From assembly GCA_044229885.1 (NCBI GenBank), contig JBGASD010000001.1, forward strand, positions 992,001 to 1,056,000: a stretch of 64,000 nucleotides of DNA, given 5' to 3'. This DNA is from Aurantibacillus sp044229885 (lineage in GTDB: Bacteria; Bacteroidota; Bacteroidia; B-17B0; Aurantibacillaceae). Shown here piece after piece: positions 8,798 to 16,617 of this stretch (position 1 is the first letter of the stretch; each line of letters begins with the position of its first letter). The position numbers were made by a program, and so were the translations under genes. The notes beneath the pieces were generated by a model. The model saw nothing but the letters and a program-made list of their open reading frames with translations. It ran no database searches and was not told the DNA's origin.

Positions 8798-9739
8798 ATG
8801 AGAAAAGTACTTTTTTTACTCACCTTATCTTTTTTTATCCTATTTACTGAGGCTCAGAATTTTACACGTCCGGGTGATTGGAAAAAATACAGGAAAGAGA
8901 TCTTCATTACAGGTGGTACTTCTAATTTTTTAGGTGATTTAGGCGGAAGGGATCAGATCGGGAAAGATTACAGTCCTGTTGATCTTGAGCTTTCTCAAAC
9001 AAAAACTGCATTTGGTTTAGGTTACAGATATAAACTAGATACCTGGATTAATCTTACAGGAAAATTTAATTATTTAATTGTAAGAGGCGATGATGCTTTA
9101 ACACAAGAGCCTTTTAGAAATAACAGAAACCTTAATTTCAAATCTAATATTTTTGAATTAGCAGGTAGAGTTGAGATAGGTTATCAAAGTAGTAAAACCG
9201 GAAACCGTTATGGTATTAAGCGAACATTAAGCCGCAGATCAAAAGGTCTTTCGCATTCAGCCTTCGCGTTTATTGGCGTTGGCGGCTTTTATTATAATCC
9301 CAAGGGCCGCATGGCAAATGGCAAATATGTAAAATTAATTTCTTTGCATACCGAAGGACAAGGTTTACCAGGCGGCCCAAAAAAATATACCAATTATAGT
9401 ATTTGTATTCCTATTGGCGCATTTTATAAATGTACCATTAACAAACAATGGAGCGTGGGTATTGAAGCTGCATGGAGAAAAACATTTACAGATTATATTG
9501 ATGATGTTGGAACAACATATTATGATCCGATTGCTTTAGAGGCGGCTTACGGACCATTATCCGCAGCCATGTCTGATCCAAATAAAGGTTTGATCTATGG
9601 TGCAACATCGCCCGATAGTTTTGGTGTAGCTGCTCAACGTGGCGATAAACAAAAAGATTCTTACGTTTCACTTGAATTGACCGTGGGTTACATTTTTAAA
9701 CAAAAACGTAAACGCGCAAGATTAAGAAGTAAGTTCTAA
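8798..9739 (+). CDS. DUF6089-like outer membrane beta-barrel protein
   Basis: A 313-residue exported protein. The signal peptide (MRKVLFLLTLSFFILFTEAQ) is followed by FITGGTSNFLGDLGG, a hallmark of DUF6089 proteins, then alternating-hydrophobic strands ending in VSLELTVGYIFKQKRKRARLRSKF. Strong barrel character and the basic tail place it in the outer membrane. Function is unknown. It is separated from the helicase by 95 bases and followed 26 bases later by a GNAT gene. Confidence 0.75.
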   Translation: MRKVLFLLTLSFFILFTEAQNFTRPGDWKKYRKEIFITGGTSNFLGDLGGRDQIGKDYSPVDLELSQTKTAFGLGYRYKLDTWINLTGKFNYLIVRGDDALTQEPFRNNRNLNFKSNIFELAGRVEIGYQSSKTGNRYGIKRTLSRRSKGLSHSAFAFIGVGGFYYNPKGRMANGKYVKLISLHTEGQGLPGGPKKYTNYSICIPIGAFYKCTINKQWSVGIEAAWRKTFTDYIDDVGTTYYDPIALEAAYGPLSAAMSDPNKGLIYGATSPDSFGVAAQRGDKQKDSYVSLELTVGYIFKQKRKRARLRSKF

Positions 9740-9765
9740 TACTTTTTATTTTTCAATTTTATTGT

Positions 9766-10266
9766 ATGGATTTTTCACTCAGGCCCTGGACAATTGGCGA
9801 TCTTGATAGCTTAATAAAATATGGCAACAATAAAAATATTGCAAAATTTATGATGGATAAATTTCCGCATCCATATACTATCGAAAAAGGAAAACAATTT
9901 ATTGCATATGCAACAAGTCATCAACCCATACACCTGTTTGCCATTGTAATTAACGGCGAAGCCTGCGGTGGCATAGGTATTCATCCTCAGGACGATATAC
10001 ATTGTAAAAATGCCGAACTTGGCTATTGGCTTGCCGAGCGTTTTTGGGGTAATGGCGTTATTAGTAATGCCATTGTACAAATGGTAGATTACGGTTTTAT
10101 AAACTTTGATATTACACGTATTTTTGCAAGACCTTTTGGTACCAATGCGGCATCGCAAAAAGTATTGGAAAAAGCCGGCTTTAAATTGGAAGGACGCTTT
10201 GAAAATGTATTATACAAAAACGGAGAATTTTTAGATGAATTGGTATACGCTGTTAGAAGAAAATGA
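9766..10266 (+). CDS. GNAT family N-acetyltransferase (RimJ/RimL-like)
   Basis: A 166-residue acetyl-CoA-dependent acyltransferase. The RimJ/L-type layout is visible: SLRPWTIGDLDSLIKYG at the start, then GGIGIHPQDD, the AELGYWLAERFWGNGVISNA segment that binds acetyl-CoA, ITRIFARPFGTNAASQKVLEKAGFKLEG, and a C-terminal LVYAVRR. Length is normal. The substrate cannot be predicted; candidates are protein N termini, amino sugars or small amines. It may be co-transcribed with the small gene 3 bases downstream. Confidence 0.85.
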   Translation: MDFSLRPWTIGDLDSLIKYGNNKNIAKFMMDKFPHPYTIEKGKQFIAYATSHQPIHLFAIVINGEACGGIGIHPQDDIHCKNAELGYWLAERFWGNGVISNAIVQMVDYGFINFDITRIFARPFGTNAASQKVLEKAGFKLEGRFENVLYKNGEFLDELVYAVRRK

Positions 10267-10269
10267 GCT

Positions 10270-10596
10270 ATGAGACACACCTTATTCATATTTATCATAC
10301 TGTTTATGTTTTTCAAAATAAGCGCGCAAACCAATAAAAAAAATAACGAGCCTTTAAACAAAAAGATAATTGGCGCTTGGACATACGAAGCTACCGGTAA
10401 TGCTACCTTTCAGATCTCTGAAAAAAATATTTTTTATGTGGAGCATTTAGTAAATTATAAATACAGTTTAAAAAAAGATTGCATCAATATTTTTTTTGAT
10501 GATCATACTTTAAAAGGGAAGATAGAATTTATGAGTGATACAATGATCATTACTACCAAAAACGATAGGCAAAAATACTGGCGATTTAAAAACTAG
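10270..10596 (+). CDS. Small secreted protein, lipocalin-like
   Basis: A 108-residue protein with an N-terminal signal peptide (about 20 residues, ending ISAQ). The mature part starts with NKKIIGAWTYE and continues as short beta strands, resembling small lipocalin-like proteins of Bacteroidota in which IxGxW opens the first strand. No catalytic residues can be named. It begins 3 bases after the GNAT gene. Confidence 0.6.
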   Translation: MRHTLFIFIILFMFFKISAQTNKKNNEPLNKKIIGAWTYEATGNATFQISEKNIFYVEHLVNYKYSLKKDCINIFFDDHTLKGKIEFMSDTMIITTKNDRQKYWRFKN

Positions 10597-10678
10597 AATT
10601 TATTACAAATTCCGTGCCCTCTTTAATTCCTTTATTCATAAGGTTTTTGAGGGTTTAATAAGAACTTGCTGTGAGGAA

Positions 10679-10711
10679 TTTGTTTCCCATAAAAAAGAAA
10701 AGTTAAATTTA
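10679..10711 (+). promoter_or_regulatory. Candidate promoter for the ECF sigma factor
   Basis: TTTG at 10679-10682, a 21-base spacer and TAAATTTA at 10704-10711 (7 of 8 to TAnnTTTG). The -33 box lies within the right arm (10675-10683) of a 9-bp inverted repeat whose left arm is 10605-10613. Confidence 0.4.
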
Positions 10712-10740
10712 TAAGTCTTTAATACTGCTACTTGTAAGAA

Positions 10741-11277
10741 TTGTATCTTTATACTTTAGAACGATTGACATTGCAGGAAAAATTTGAAATAATTTACAAG
10801 ACTTATTATAAAGTTCTAAGAGGCGTAGTTGAAAATATAATTAGTGATAAAGATGCGTCGCATGATGTTGTGCAGGAAGTATTTTTAAAACTTTGGCGTA
10901 AGCGCGATGAATTAGATTTGATCCTAAATCCAAAATCATACCTTTTCAAATCGGCTATCAACGCCTCTATTTCTTATCTTGAAAATAATAAACAAAAAGT
11001 ACAATTAACAGGTATAGATATACCCGAACTCGAAAACGCAGATTCTAATCTCTTAACAAAAGAGCTTGAAATAAAAATACAAATGGCTTTAGATAAATTA
11101 CCACCTAAATGCAAAGCTATTTTTGTATTAAGCCGTTTTGAGAATATGAAATATAAGGATATTGCTGTCCTTTTAGAACTGTCAGAAAAAACAGTAGAAA
11201 ATCAAATGGGTATTGCACTTAAACGCTTGCGCGAAGAGCTGAAACACTATATTACCAAAAGCTTTTTATCTTTTTAA
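10741..11277 (+). CDS. RNA polymerase ECF sigma factor (sigma-70 family, FecI-like)
   Basis: A 178-residue extracytoplasmic-function sigma factor. Region 2 covers the first 85 residues (YKTYYKVLRG, SHDVVQEVFLKLWRKRDEL), and region 4 covers the last 70 (LPPKCKAIFVLSRFENMKYKDIAVLLELSEKTVENQMGIAL split over this stretch, a helix-turn-helix). There is no ATG near the N terminus and an in-frame stop lies at 10735-10737, so translation must begin at TTG 10741 or at a TTG at 10765 or 10771. It is followed by a FecR-type anti-sigma gene, the usual pairing. Its target genes are unknown but probably include its own locus. Confidence 0.88.
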   Translation: MYLYTLERLTLQEKFEIIYKTYYKVLRGVVENIISDKDASHDVVQEVFLKLWRKRDELDLILNPKSYLFKSAINASISYLENNKQKVQLTGIDIPELENADSNLLTKELEIKIQMALDKLPPKCKAIFVLSRFENMKYKDIAVLLELSEKTVENQMGIALKRLREELKHYITKSFLSF

Positions 11278-11409
11278 AAGTAGGACATTTCTTAATTTTC
11301 CTTCTAAAAATCAATAAGTTACATTCTTTTTATTTTTACTTTGGGGGTAAAGCCATTTTTTAAGGTCTTATTATTAAAACCATGGCGGTTTATTCATTAA
11401 AACTAAAAA

Positions 11410-12270
11410 ATGAAAACAGGAAAAGAAAAACTAATAAGTAAATATCTTTCCGGCAATACTTCGGCACAAGAAGAGAAAGAATTATTTGACTGGTTAAAAG
11501 AAGATCAGGCAAATGAAGAGCTTTTCGACCAAAGCAAAAGTATTTGGAAAATATCTTCCGGCCTGAAAAAGGAAAGTGAAGACATTACTGAAAAGGCCTG
11601 GGAAGATTTTAAATACTTAGCAGAAAATGAACCGGAAAACATTTCAAAAAAGTTTAGCCTTCGTCCTTTACAAATTGCAGCCGGTTTTGCTTTAATTATT
11701 GCTTTGATCTTCCTGATAAAATACTTTATACCTGTTCAGGATACATCTGAAGAAAAAGTACAGATCCCTGTTTTAAAAGAGAAGGAAAATGAGATAGAAA
11801 TGGTTTGTATTAACACAAGCGATTCAACAGCGGTTTTTTATTTACCAGATAGCAGCCGTGTACATCTTAATAAAAACAGCAGCTTCACTTATCCGGCAAA
11901 GTTCAATAATACTGAAAGAGCTACTTTACTTTCGGGCGAAGCTTTTTTTGAAGTAATAAAAACCGGCAAACCTTTTACTGTTGAATGTAAAGAAACCAAA
12001 ACAACAGTTTTAGGAACTTCATTTAATATTAAAGGTTATGAAAATGATAAAAAAACAACAGTAAGTGTTGTTACGGGCACTGTGCAGCTTTCAAACAAAG
12101 AGCATGAGCAATTAACTTTAACGGCAAACGAACGAGGAACATTTGATGCAGAAAAAACTTCGCTTTCAAAAACAAAATATAGCGATAAGAGTTTTGTTTG
12201 GTGGAAAAAGATCGCACTAAAAGCCAGAATTAAAAAAATAATAAAAAAGTTAAAACAAAAAATAAATTGA
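11410..12270 (+). CDS. FecR family anti-sigma factor, short form
   Basis: Membrane anti-sigma regulator of 286 residues. Residues 1-85 form the cytoplasmic domain (SKYLSGNTSAQEEKELFDWL, a typical zinc-independent FecR/anti-sigma N terminus). A single membrane span lies at about 93-109 (AAGFALIIALIFLIKYF). The periplasmic FecR domain has VHLNKNSSFTYP, LLSGEAFFEV, PFTVECKETKTTVLGTSFNIK and VVTGTVQLSN. The C-terminal DUF4974 domain of Bacteroidota TonB-linked FecR proteins is missing; a 20-residue basic helix (ARIKKIIKKLKQKIN) ends the protein instead. No TonB receptor follows, so the signal is probably not a SusC-type substrate. Confidence 0.85.
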   Translation: MKTGKEKLISKYLSGNTSAQEEKELFDWLKEDQANEELFDQSKSIWKISSGLKKESEDITEKAWEDFKYLAENEPENISKKFSLRPLQIAAGFALIIALIFLIKYFIPVQDTSEEKVQIPVLKEKENEIEMVCINTSDSTAVFYLPDSSRVHLNKNSSFTYPAKFNNTERATLLSGEAFFEVIKTGKPFTVECKETKTTVLGTSFNIKGYENDKKTTVSVVTGTVQLSNKEHEQLTLTANERGTFDAEKTSLSKTKYSDKSFVWWKKIALKARIKKIIKKLKQKIN

Positions 12271-12275
12271 TAATA

Positions 12276-12524
12276 ATGCACAATATTCATACAACAATGA
12301 GTAAAGCTTTAAGTGAGATAGACCATGTATACGGAAGCATGTATCAAAAAATGACCTTAAGAGAAAAGATCAGCTATTGCGAGATACTGATCAACACAAT
12401 GAAAGGGTCTGCAACAAAACGATCCGGAGCTTTACATAATACTGACAAAAAACGAACACACGATATAATTACTGCTGCACAAGCAGAATTAGAGATCTTA
12501 ACCAATTCTGTAAACAAATATTAA
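12276..12524 (+). CDS. Small protein of unknown function, paralog A of sigma/anti-sigma locus
   Basis: An 82-residue, mostly helical protein without signal peptide, cysteine cluster or recognisable domain. I chose the ATG at 12276 because the product then aligns without gaps from Met1 with the next gene: I count 29 identities over 75 positions. Shared elements are SK/TKxLxEIDxVY, KMTxxEK/RIxYCExLI and DIIxAAxxE. The start lies 5 bases after the FecR stop, so it is probably in the same operon. An in-frame TTG at 12267 overlapping the FecR stop is an alternative start. Function unknown. Confidence 0.7.
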   Translation: MHNIHTTMSKALSEIDHVYGSMYQKMTLREKISYCEILINTMKGSATKRSGALHNTDKKRTHDIITAAQAELEILTNSVNKY

Positions 12525-12551
12525 TGATCTTATACAGAATACCTGCTACTA

Positions 12552-12785
12552 ATGATAAAATTTTCTGATAAAATGACCAAACGCCTGATTGAATTAGATA
12601 CAGTATATGCCGATGTCCTTGCAAAAATGACAGTTGAAGAAAGAATAGTATACTGCGAAAGCCTGATAAAAACTACCGAAGCTTTTTTGATAAAAAACGA
12701 CCTCTTTTTAAACCAAAATATAAAAGCAAAATCACGTGATATTATCTCTGCTGCCGAAGAAGAAATAAAAGATTTACAAAAATAA
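12552..12785 (+). CDS. Small protein of unknown function, paralog B of sigma/anti-sigma locus
   Basis: A 77-residue helical protein, charged, with no signal peptide or known domain. It is the duplicate of the gene 27 bases upstream and shares the DxVY, KMTxEERIxYCE and RDIISAAEEE elements. The conserved single Cys in the YCE motif is the only obvious functional residue. It could bind the sigma or anti-sigma factor, but that is inference from position alone. Confidence 0.7.
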   Translation: MIKFSDKMTKRLIELDTVYADVLAKMTVEERIVYCESLIKTTEAFLIKNDLFLNQNIKAKSRDIISAAEEEIKDLQK

Positions 12786-12832
12786 AAGATCTAAAAAACA
12801 ATTTAAACGTATATAATTAAAAACCCGAAATT

Positions 12833-13462
12833 ATGAAAAGTAAATTAGCATTGTGTTTAGCATTTTTAATTACAATAAGCTCTATAAATGCACAAACCTC
12901 TTCCGGAGGTAGATGTTATGACGAGAACAGCAAGATCATAAATCTTGGTGTTGCTTTTGGAGGCCATTACTACAGGTATAACAGAGGTTATGGTTATTCT
13001 TATAGAATAACGCCTGCAATTAATTTAAGCTACGAACAAGCTTTAAAGAAAAAAGCTGGGCCAGGTTATATTGGCCTTGGAGCTTATTTTGGTTTTCAAC
13101 ATGCCTCCCTTCAATATGATGATTATTATTATAAAGGAAATAAATACTATTACCGCCATAGCTGGAATTATATGCTCATTTCTGCAAGAGGAGCTTATCA
13201 TGCAGATGCTTTAAATTTTGAGAAAGGAGAGGTTTATTTTGGTGCAACTATTGGTATGAGATTTCAAACATATAGGTACGAATCAAACAGTCTTGATCCC
13301 GACAAAAATCTTTATGAATTAAGAGGCAGAAGTATTTATCCAAGTTCTTCGCTTTTTGTTGGCGGGCGTTGGTATTTTGTGCCTAAAGTGGCTTTATTTG
13401 GCGAAATAGGTTATGGTTATTCTTATCCATACTTAACCGCCGGTGTAAGCTTTAAACTGTAA
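12833..13462 (+). CDS. Outer membrane beta-barrel protein
   Basis: A 209-residue exported protein: signal peptide of about 20 residues ending SSINAQ, then a barrel rich in Tyr and Gly (HYYRYNRGYGYSYRI, YEQALKKKAGPGYIGLGAYFGF) and a C-terminal strand YLTAGVSFKL that ends with the hydrophobic/aromatic pattern of barrel-assembly signals. It follows the two small paralogs by 47 bases and may be part of the sigma-factor operon. Function unknown. Confidence 0.7.
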   Translation: MKSKLALCLAFLITISSINAQTSSGGRCYDENSKIINLGVAFGGHYYRYNRGYGYSYRITPAINLSYEQALKKKAGPGYIGLGAYFGFQHASLQYDDYYYKGNKYYYRHSWNYMLISARGAYHADALNFEKGEVYFGATIGMRFQTYRYESNSLDPDKNLYELRGRSIYPSSSLFVGGRWYFVPKVALFGEIGYGYSYPYLTAGVSFKL

Positions 13463-13479
13463 CCAATTATCCTGCACTC

Positions 13480-13932
13480 ATGAAAAAAGTACTTTTATTT
13501 TTACTAATTCCTTTTATTTATTCGGCACAAACAAGTAAGCTGGATGAAAAGAATGGTTTTAAAACTTATGTATTTGGCTCTTCACCCAAAGAGTTTAGTA
13601 ACCTTGTACTTGAAATTGATGAAGGCAATACCAAATTATATTCACTCGATCAATCTAATATCAATCATGATGGTGCCGAGTTTGAATACATTCGTGTAAC
13701 ATTTTGTAAAGACAAATTATCAGCTATTTCGCTTCAAACAAAAAATTCTACCGGTAAAAAATTCCTTGCTAGTCTTAAAGAGAATTACGGAGAGCCCGTG
13801 AAATCTAACAATCAAAAAGAAAGTTATGAATGGCTTAGCAACAAATGCCAACTGGTGTATGAAAAAAATGCTAAATCTAACGACGCCACCATCTCTTTTT
13901 ATGCTAAAACTATTTGCAAAAACAAGAATTAG
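13480..13932 (+). CDS. Hypothetical secreted protein
   Basis: A 150-residue protein with a signal peptide (MKKVLLFLLIPFIYSAQ). The mature part has KNGFKTYVFGSSPKEF and an NYGEPVKSNNQKESYEWLSNKCQLVYEKN segment, which looks like a small alpha/beta fold seen in many Bacteroidota exported proteins. Two to three Cys residues could pair. It starts 17 bases after the barrel gene, so the two are likely co-transcribed. No function can be assigned. Confidence 0.65.
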   Translation: MKKVLLFLLIPFIYSAQTSKLDEKNGFKTYVFGSSPKEFSNLVLEIDEGNTKLYSLDQSNINHDGAEFEYIRVTFCKDKLSAISLQTKNSTGKKFLASLKENYGEPVKSNNQKESYEWLSNKCQLVYEKNAKSNDATISFYAKTICKNKN

Positions 13933-13945
13933 GAGTTAACCTTTT

Positions 13946-13964
13946 ATATACAAATTTTGTATAT
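13946..13964. promoter_or_regulatory. 19-base perfect palindrome upstream of the GNAT-YjbR pair
   Basis: ATATACAAA (13946-13954), one central T, then TTTGTATAT (13956-13964): a perfect 9-bp inverted repeat. It ends 20 bases before the ATG at 13985 and overlaps TATATTTA (13960-13967), a 7/8 match to the -7 box. It is too AT-rich for a good terminator. A repressor operator is the likeliest reading, by inference. Confidence 0.4.
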
Positions 13965-13984
13965 TTAATGTTATATATCCGATC

Positions 13985-14422
13985 ATGTATAGAGAAGCAA
14001 AAATAGAAGACATTAAACAGATACAGGTAGTTCGTAATTCTGTAAAAGAAAACGCTTTGTCTAATCCCGCTTTGGTAAGCGATAAAGACTGTGAAGAATT
14101 TATTACCGTTAGAGGTAAAGGATGGGTATGCGAAGTAGATAATACTATTGTAGGATTTTCGATCGTTGACCTTAAAGAAAATAACATATGGGCATTATTT
14201 GTAAAACCTGAATTTGAAAAAAAAGGTATAGGCAAAGAATTATATACCCGCATGATGGATTGGTATTTTGACCAAACAAAAACACCTGTTTGGCTTGGCA
14301 CAGCACCTGATACCCGCGCAGAAAAATTTTATGAAAAACTGGGCTGGGTTAAAACCGGTACCGTTAATAAAGGCGAAACAAAATTTGAAATGAGCTACAA
14401 AAGCTGGATACAAAATGGTTAG
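13985..14422 (+). CDS. GNAT family N-acetyltransferase
   Basis: A 145-residue acetyltransferase. YREAKIEDIKQIQVVRNSV opens the domain, VGFSIVDLKENNIWALFVKPEFEKKGIGKELY (read as consecutive beta4 and acetyl-CoA P-loop with the K-G-I-G-K loop) carries the cofactor site, and YEKLGWVKTG closes it. It overlaps the YjbR-like gene by 8 bases, so the two are translated as a unit. Substrate unknown. Confidence 0.85.
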   Translation: MYREAKIEDIKQIQVVRNSVKENALSNPALVSDKDCEEFITVRGKGWVCEVDNTIVGFSIVDLKENNIWALFVKPEFEKKGIGKELYTRMMDWYFDQTKTPVWLGTAPDTRAEKFYEKLGWVKTGTVNKGETKFEMSYKSWIQNG

Positions 14423-14756
14423 CATTGAAAATTTCAAACAGCTTGCACTCTCTTTTGATGAAGCACAAGAGCTTCCGCATTTCGAAAAAACGTCTTTTAG
14501 AATAAATAAAAAAATATTTGCTACCCTTGATATTGTCAAAAAAAGAGCTTGTCTAAAGTTTACCGAAATAGATCAATCCGTTTTTGGTGCGTTTGATAAG
14601 AGCGTTATCTATCCCGTTCCGGGAGCATGGGGCAAAAAAGGATTTACCTACGTTGAATTACAAAAAGTAAGAACAGATATGCTCAAGGATGCTCTTACGG
14701 TTTCATACTGTACGGTAGCTCCAAAAAAATTAGCAGAAAAATACAAGCAACATTAA
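14415..14756 (+). CDS. MmcQ/YjbR family DNA-binding-like protein
   Basis: A 113-residue protein of the CyaY-like MmcQ/YjbR family. It has LSFDEAQELPHFEKTSFRIN, then KKIFATLDI, KKRACLKF and the C-terminal LKDALTVSYCTVAPKKLAEKY, all typical of this small alpha/beta fold, whose members are thought to bind DNA although few are tested. The ATG overlaps the preceding GNAT stop. No partner indicates a particular role. Confidence 0.8.
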   Translation: MVSIENFKQLALSFDEAQELPHFEKTSFRINKKIFATLDIVKKRACLKFTEIDQSVFGAFDKSVIYPVPGAWGKKGFTYVELQKVRTDMLKDALTVSYCTVAPKKLAEKYKQH

Positions 14757-14759
14757 TTT

Positions 14760-16097
14760 ATGAAAACAAATATCACTTATTACTCAGTTTATTTTATCCT
14801 GCTTGTATTTTATTTTGATAGCCTGCATGCACAAAGAATACAAGTTGCAGAAGAAGTGAAATTGGTAGAAACTGCTGCGATTGCTTCTCCTTCTTGTACC
14901 AACGCATCTGATGCTTACAAGAAAAAATACAGTAAACAATCCTTTTACGTGCCACAAAAGAGCGATCAGGTAATTACATTAAAAATAACGGTTCATATTT
15001 TTAAGCCCCTTAACGATTCGGGTAAATGGCAAATGAACGATAACAAAATAAACGGAATGCCGGCAATGAAATTCCTTCTTGATTCAATTACAAATGGCCA
15101 TCAGGAAAGATACTCTGCAAAGCGCAGAGCAACTTATAAGGTTGACAATTTTAATTCGCCGCACATATCCGATTCAAAAATAAGATACGAGATAACAAAT
15201 ATTTATTTTTATTCAGAACCAAATTTGTATACTACTTATAGTGACCAGGCTTTATTTGAATACATTGAAAAAACAGACAAGAACCGTATTGATGAAGGGA
15301 TGCCCATAGTATTTAATAACAGCACCGGTCCCGGTCATCTTTCGAGTTATAAAGGCGCTTCTGCATTGGTAACCACCATTTCCGCTTTTGATCCTGTTTT
15401 TGGAAGATCACATTTGCTTCACGAAATTGGTCACGGTTTTGGTTTGGGTCATACTTATATAAATGGTACAGGCGGTGGATCAGACTGGCAAAATTTTAAT
15501 GGTGCCTGTGGTTCTGACGATTATTTAAGCGATGTTTATCCAAATAATAACCCTGCCTGTCAGCATGAACGCGAAGCAACTACAAAGCCTAATAATGGGC
15601 CATGCTTTTCATGCTACGAATCAACCCCCGATACAAGTAATAATTTAATGGGAGGTCAACGTTACAATTTATGGATGTCGCCACTGCAAATGGGAAGAAG
15701 ATTAAGAGCTTTACATTTGAATGGAAATATTGGCCGCAACATACGGCATTTTGTAAAAGATATGGAAAGTGATCATAAGAACATGTGGACTATTACTGAA
15801 AATGAAACCTGGGATTTTGATATACAGGTATATAAAGATATTCTTGTAAAAGCAGGTGTAACGCTTACCATAAAATGTAAAGCGGCCATGGCCATTAACG
15901 GAAAAATAAAATTAGAGAATGGTGCTAAACTAATTGTTGATGGTGGCGAAATTACAAGCTGGTGCAAAACCGGCGATTGGCAAGGTGTTGAAACACCTGT
16001 AAAAAAGAAAGGTGCAAAAATAACAGAGTCTCCAATTAAACTAATTAATGGCGGCGTTATTAATAAAGCAAAAATGCAAATGCCAATAAGCAAATGA
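14760..16097 (+). CDS. Secreted zincin metalloprotease (M43-like) with C-terminal beta-rich domain
   Basis: A 445-residue exported protein. Signal peptide about 1-24. The catalytic motif HEIGHGFGLGH at residues 221-231 is a full HExxHxxGxxH zinc site (His221, His225, His231, Glu222), and NNLMGGQ further on fits the Met-turn of metzincin-type enzymes. Cysteines at GACGSDD, PACQHE and CFSCYE could form stabilising disulfides. After about residue 340 the chain becomes repetitive and beta-rich (VTLTIKCKAAMAINGKIKLENGAKLIVDGGEI), like a short right-handed beta-helix seen in Bacteroidota surface proteins. There is no visible T9SS sorting domain. Family M43 is the best guess. Confidence 0.75.
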   Translation: MKTNITYYSVYFILLVFYFDSLHAQRIQVAEEVKLVETAAIASPSCTNASDAYKKKYSKQSFYVPQKSDQVITLKITVHIFKPLNDSGKWQMNDNKINGMPAMKFLLDSITNGHQERYSAKRRATYKVDNFNSPHISDSKIRYEITNIYFYSEPNLYTTYSDQALFEYIEKTDKNRIDEGMPIVFNNSTGPGHLSSYKGASALVTTISAFDPVFGRSHLLHEIGHGFGLGHTYINGTGGGSDWQNFNGACGSDDYLSDVYPNNNPACQHEREATTKPNNGPCFSCYESTPDTSNNLMGGQRYNLWMSPLQMGRRLRALHLNGNIGRNIRHFVKDMESDHKNMWTITENETWDFDIQVYKDILVKAGVTLTIKCKAAMAINGKIKLENGAKLIVDGGEITSWCKTGDWQGVETPVKKKGAKITESPIKLINGGVINKAKMQMPISK

Positions 16098-16098
16098 A

Positions 16099-16569
16099 AT
16101 GAAAAAAGAACATCACTATAAAACAACCGTTACCTGGACAGGCAATCCCGGCCAGGGAACCATAAATGCTGCTGCTTACAGCCGCAACCATACAATTACT
16201 ATTGCAAATAAAGTAGATATTCTTGCTTCATCAGATACGCCTTTTCGTGGTGATGGAACAAGGCATAATCCTGAGGATCTTTTACTTTCTTCTTTATCTG
16301 AATGCCATATGTTATGGTACCTGCATATTTGCGCCGATAACGGCATTACTGTTATGGAATATGTGGATAATGCAAAAGGTATTATGACCCAAAATGAAGA
16401 TGGTGGTGGAAATTTCAAAGAAGTTACATTAAACCCTCATGTGATAATTACAGATGCTTCACAAATAGAAAAAGCCAACGCTTTGCACCATGAAGCAAAT
16501 AAAAAATGTTTTATTGCCAACTCAGTTAATTTTGAGGTAAAGCATAAACCAATTTGCACAGTGAAATAA
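16099..16569 (+). CDS. OsmC family peroxide-reducing protein
   Basis: A 156-residue protein of the OsmC/Ohr superfamily, thiol-dependent peroxidases. Conserved features: NPEDLLLSSLSECHMLWYL contains the first catalytic Cys on the central helix, and ANKKCFIANSVNFEV contains the second. The ATG starts one base after the protease stop, so the gene is probably cotranscribed. Substrates (organic peroxides or other) are not readable. Confidence 0.88.
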   Translation: MKKEHHYKTTVTWTGNPGQGTINAAAYSRNHTITIANKVDILASSDTPFRGDGTRHNPEDLLLSSLSECHMLWYLHICADNGITVMEYVDNAKGIMTQNEDGGGNFKEVTLNPHVIITDASQIEKANALHHEANKKCFIANSVNFEVKHKPICTVK

Positions 16570-16571
16570 AA

Positions 16572-16597
16572 AAACCACATAGTTTACTATGTGGTTT
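16572..16597. terminator. Bidirectional terminator between osmC-like and S46 peptidase genes
   Basis: AAACCACATAG (16572-16582) pairs perfectly with CTATGTGGTTT (16587-16597) around a TTTA loop. The A run to its left gives T's on the minus strand, so it can serve both convergent genes. Confidence 0.8.
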
Positions 16598-16617
16598 ACA
16601 GATTTGATTTTAGTTTC

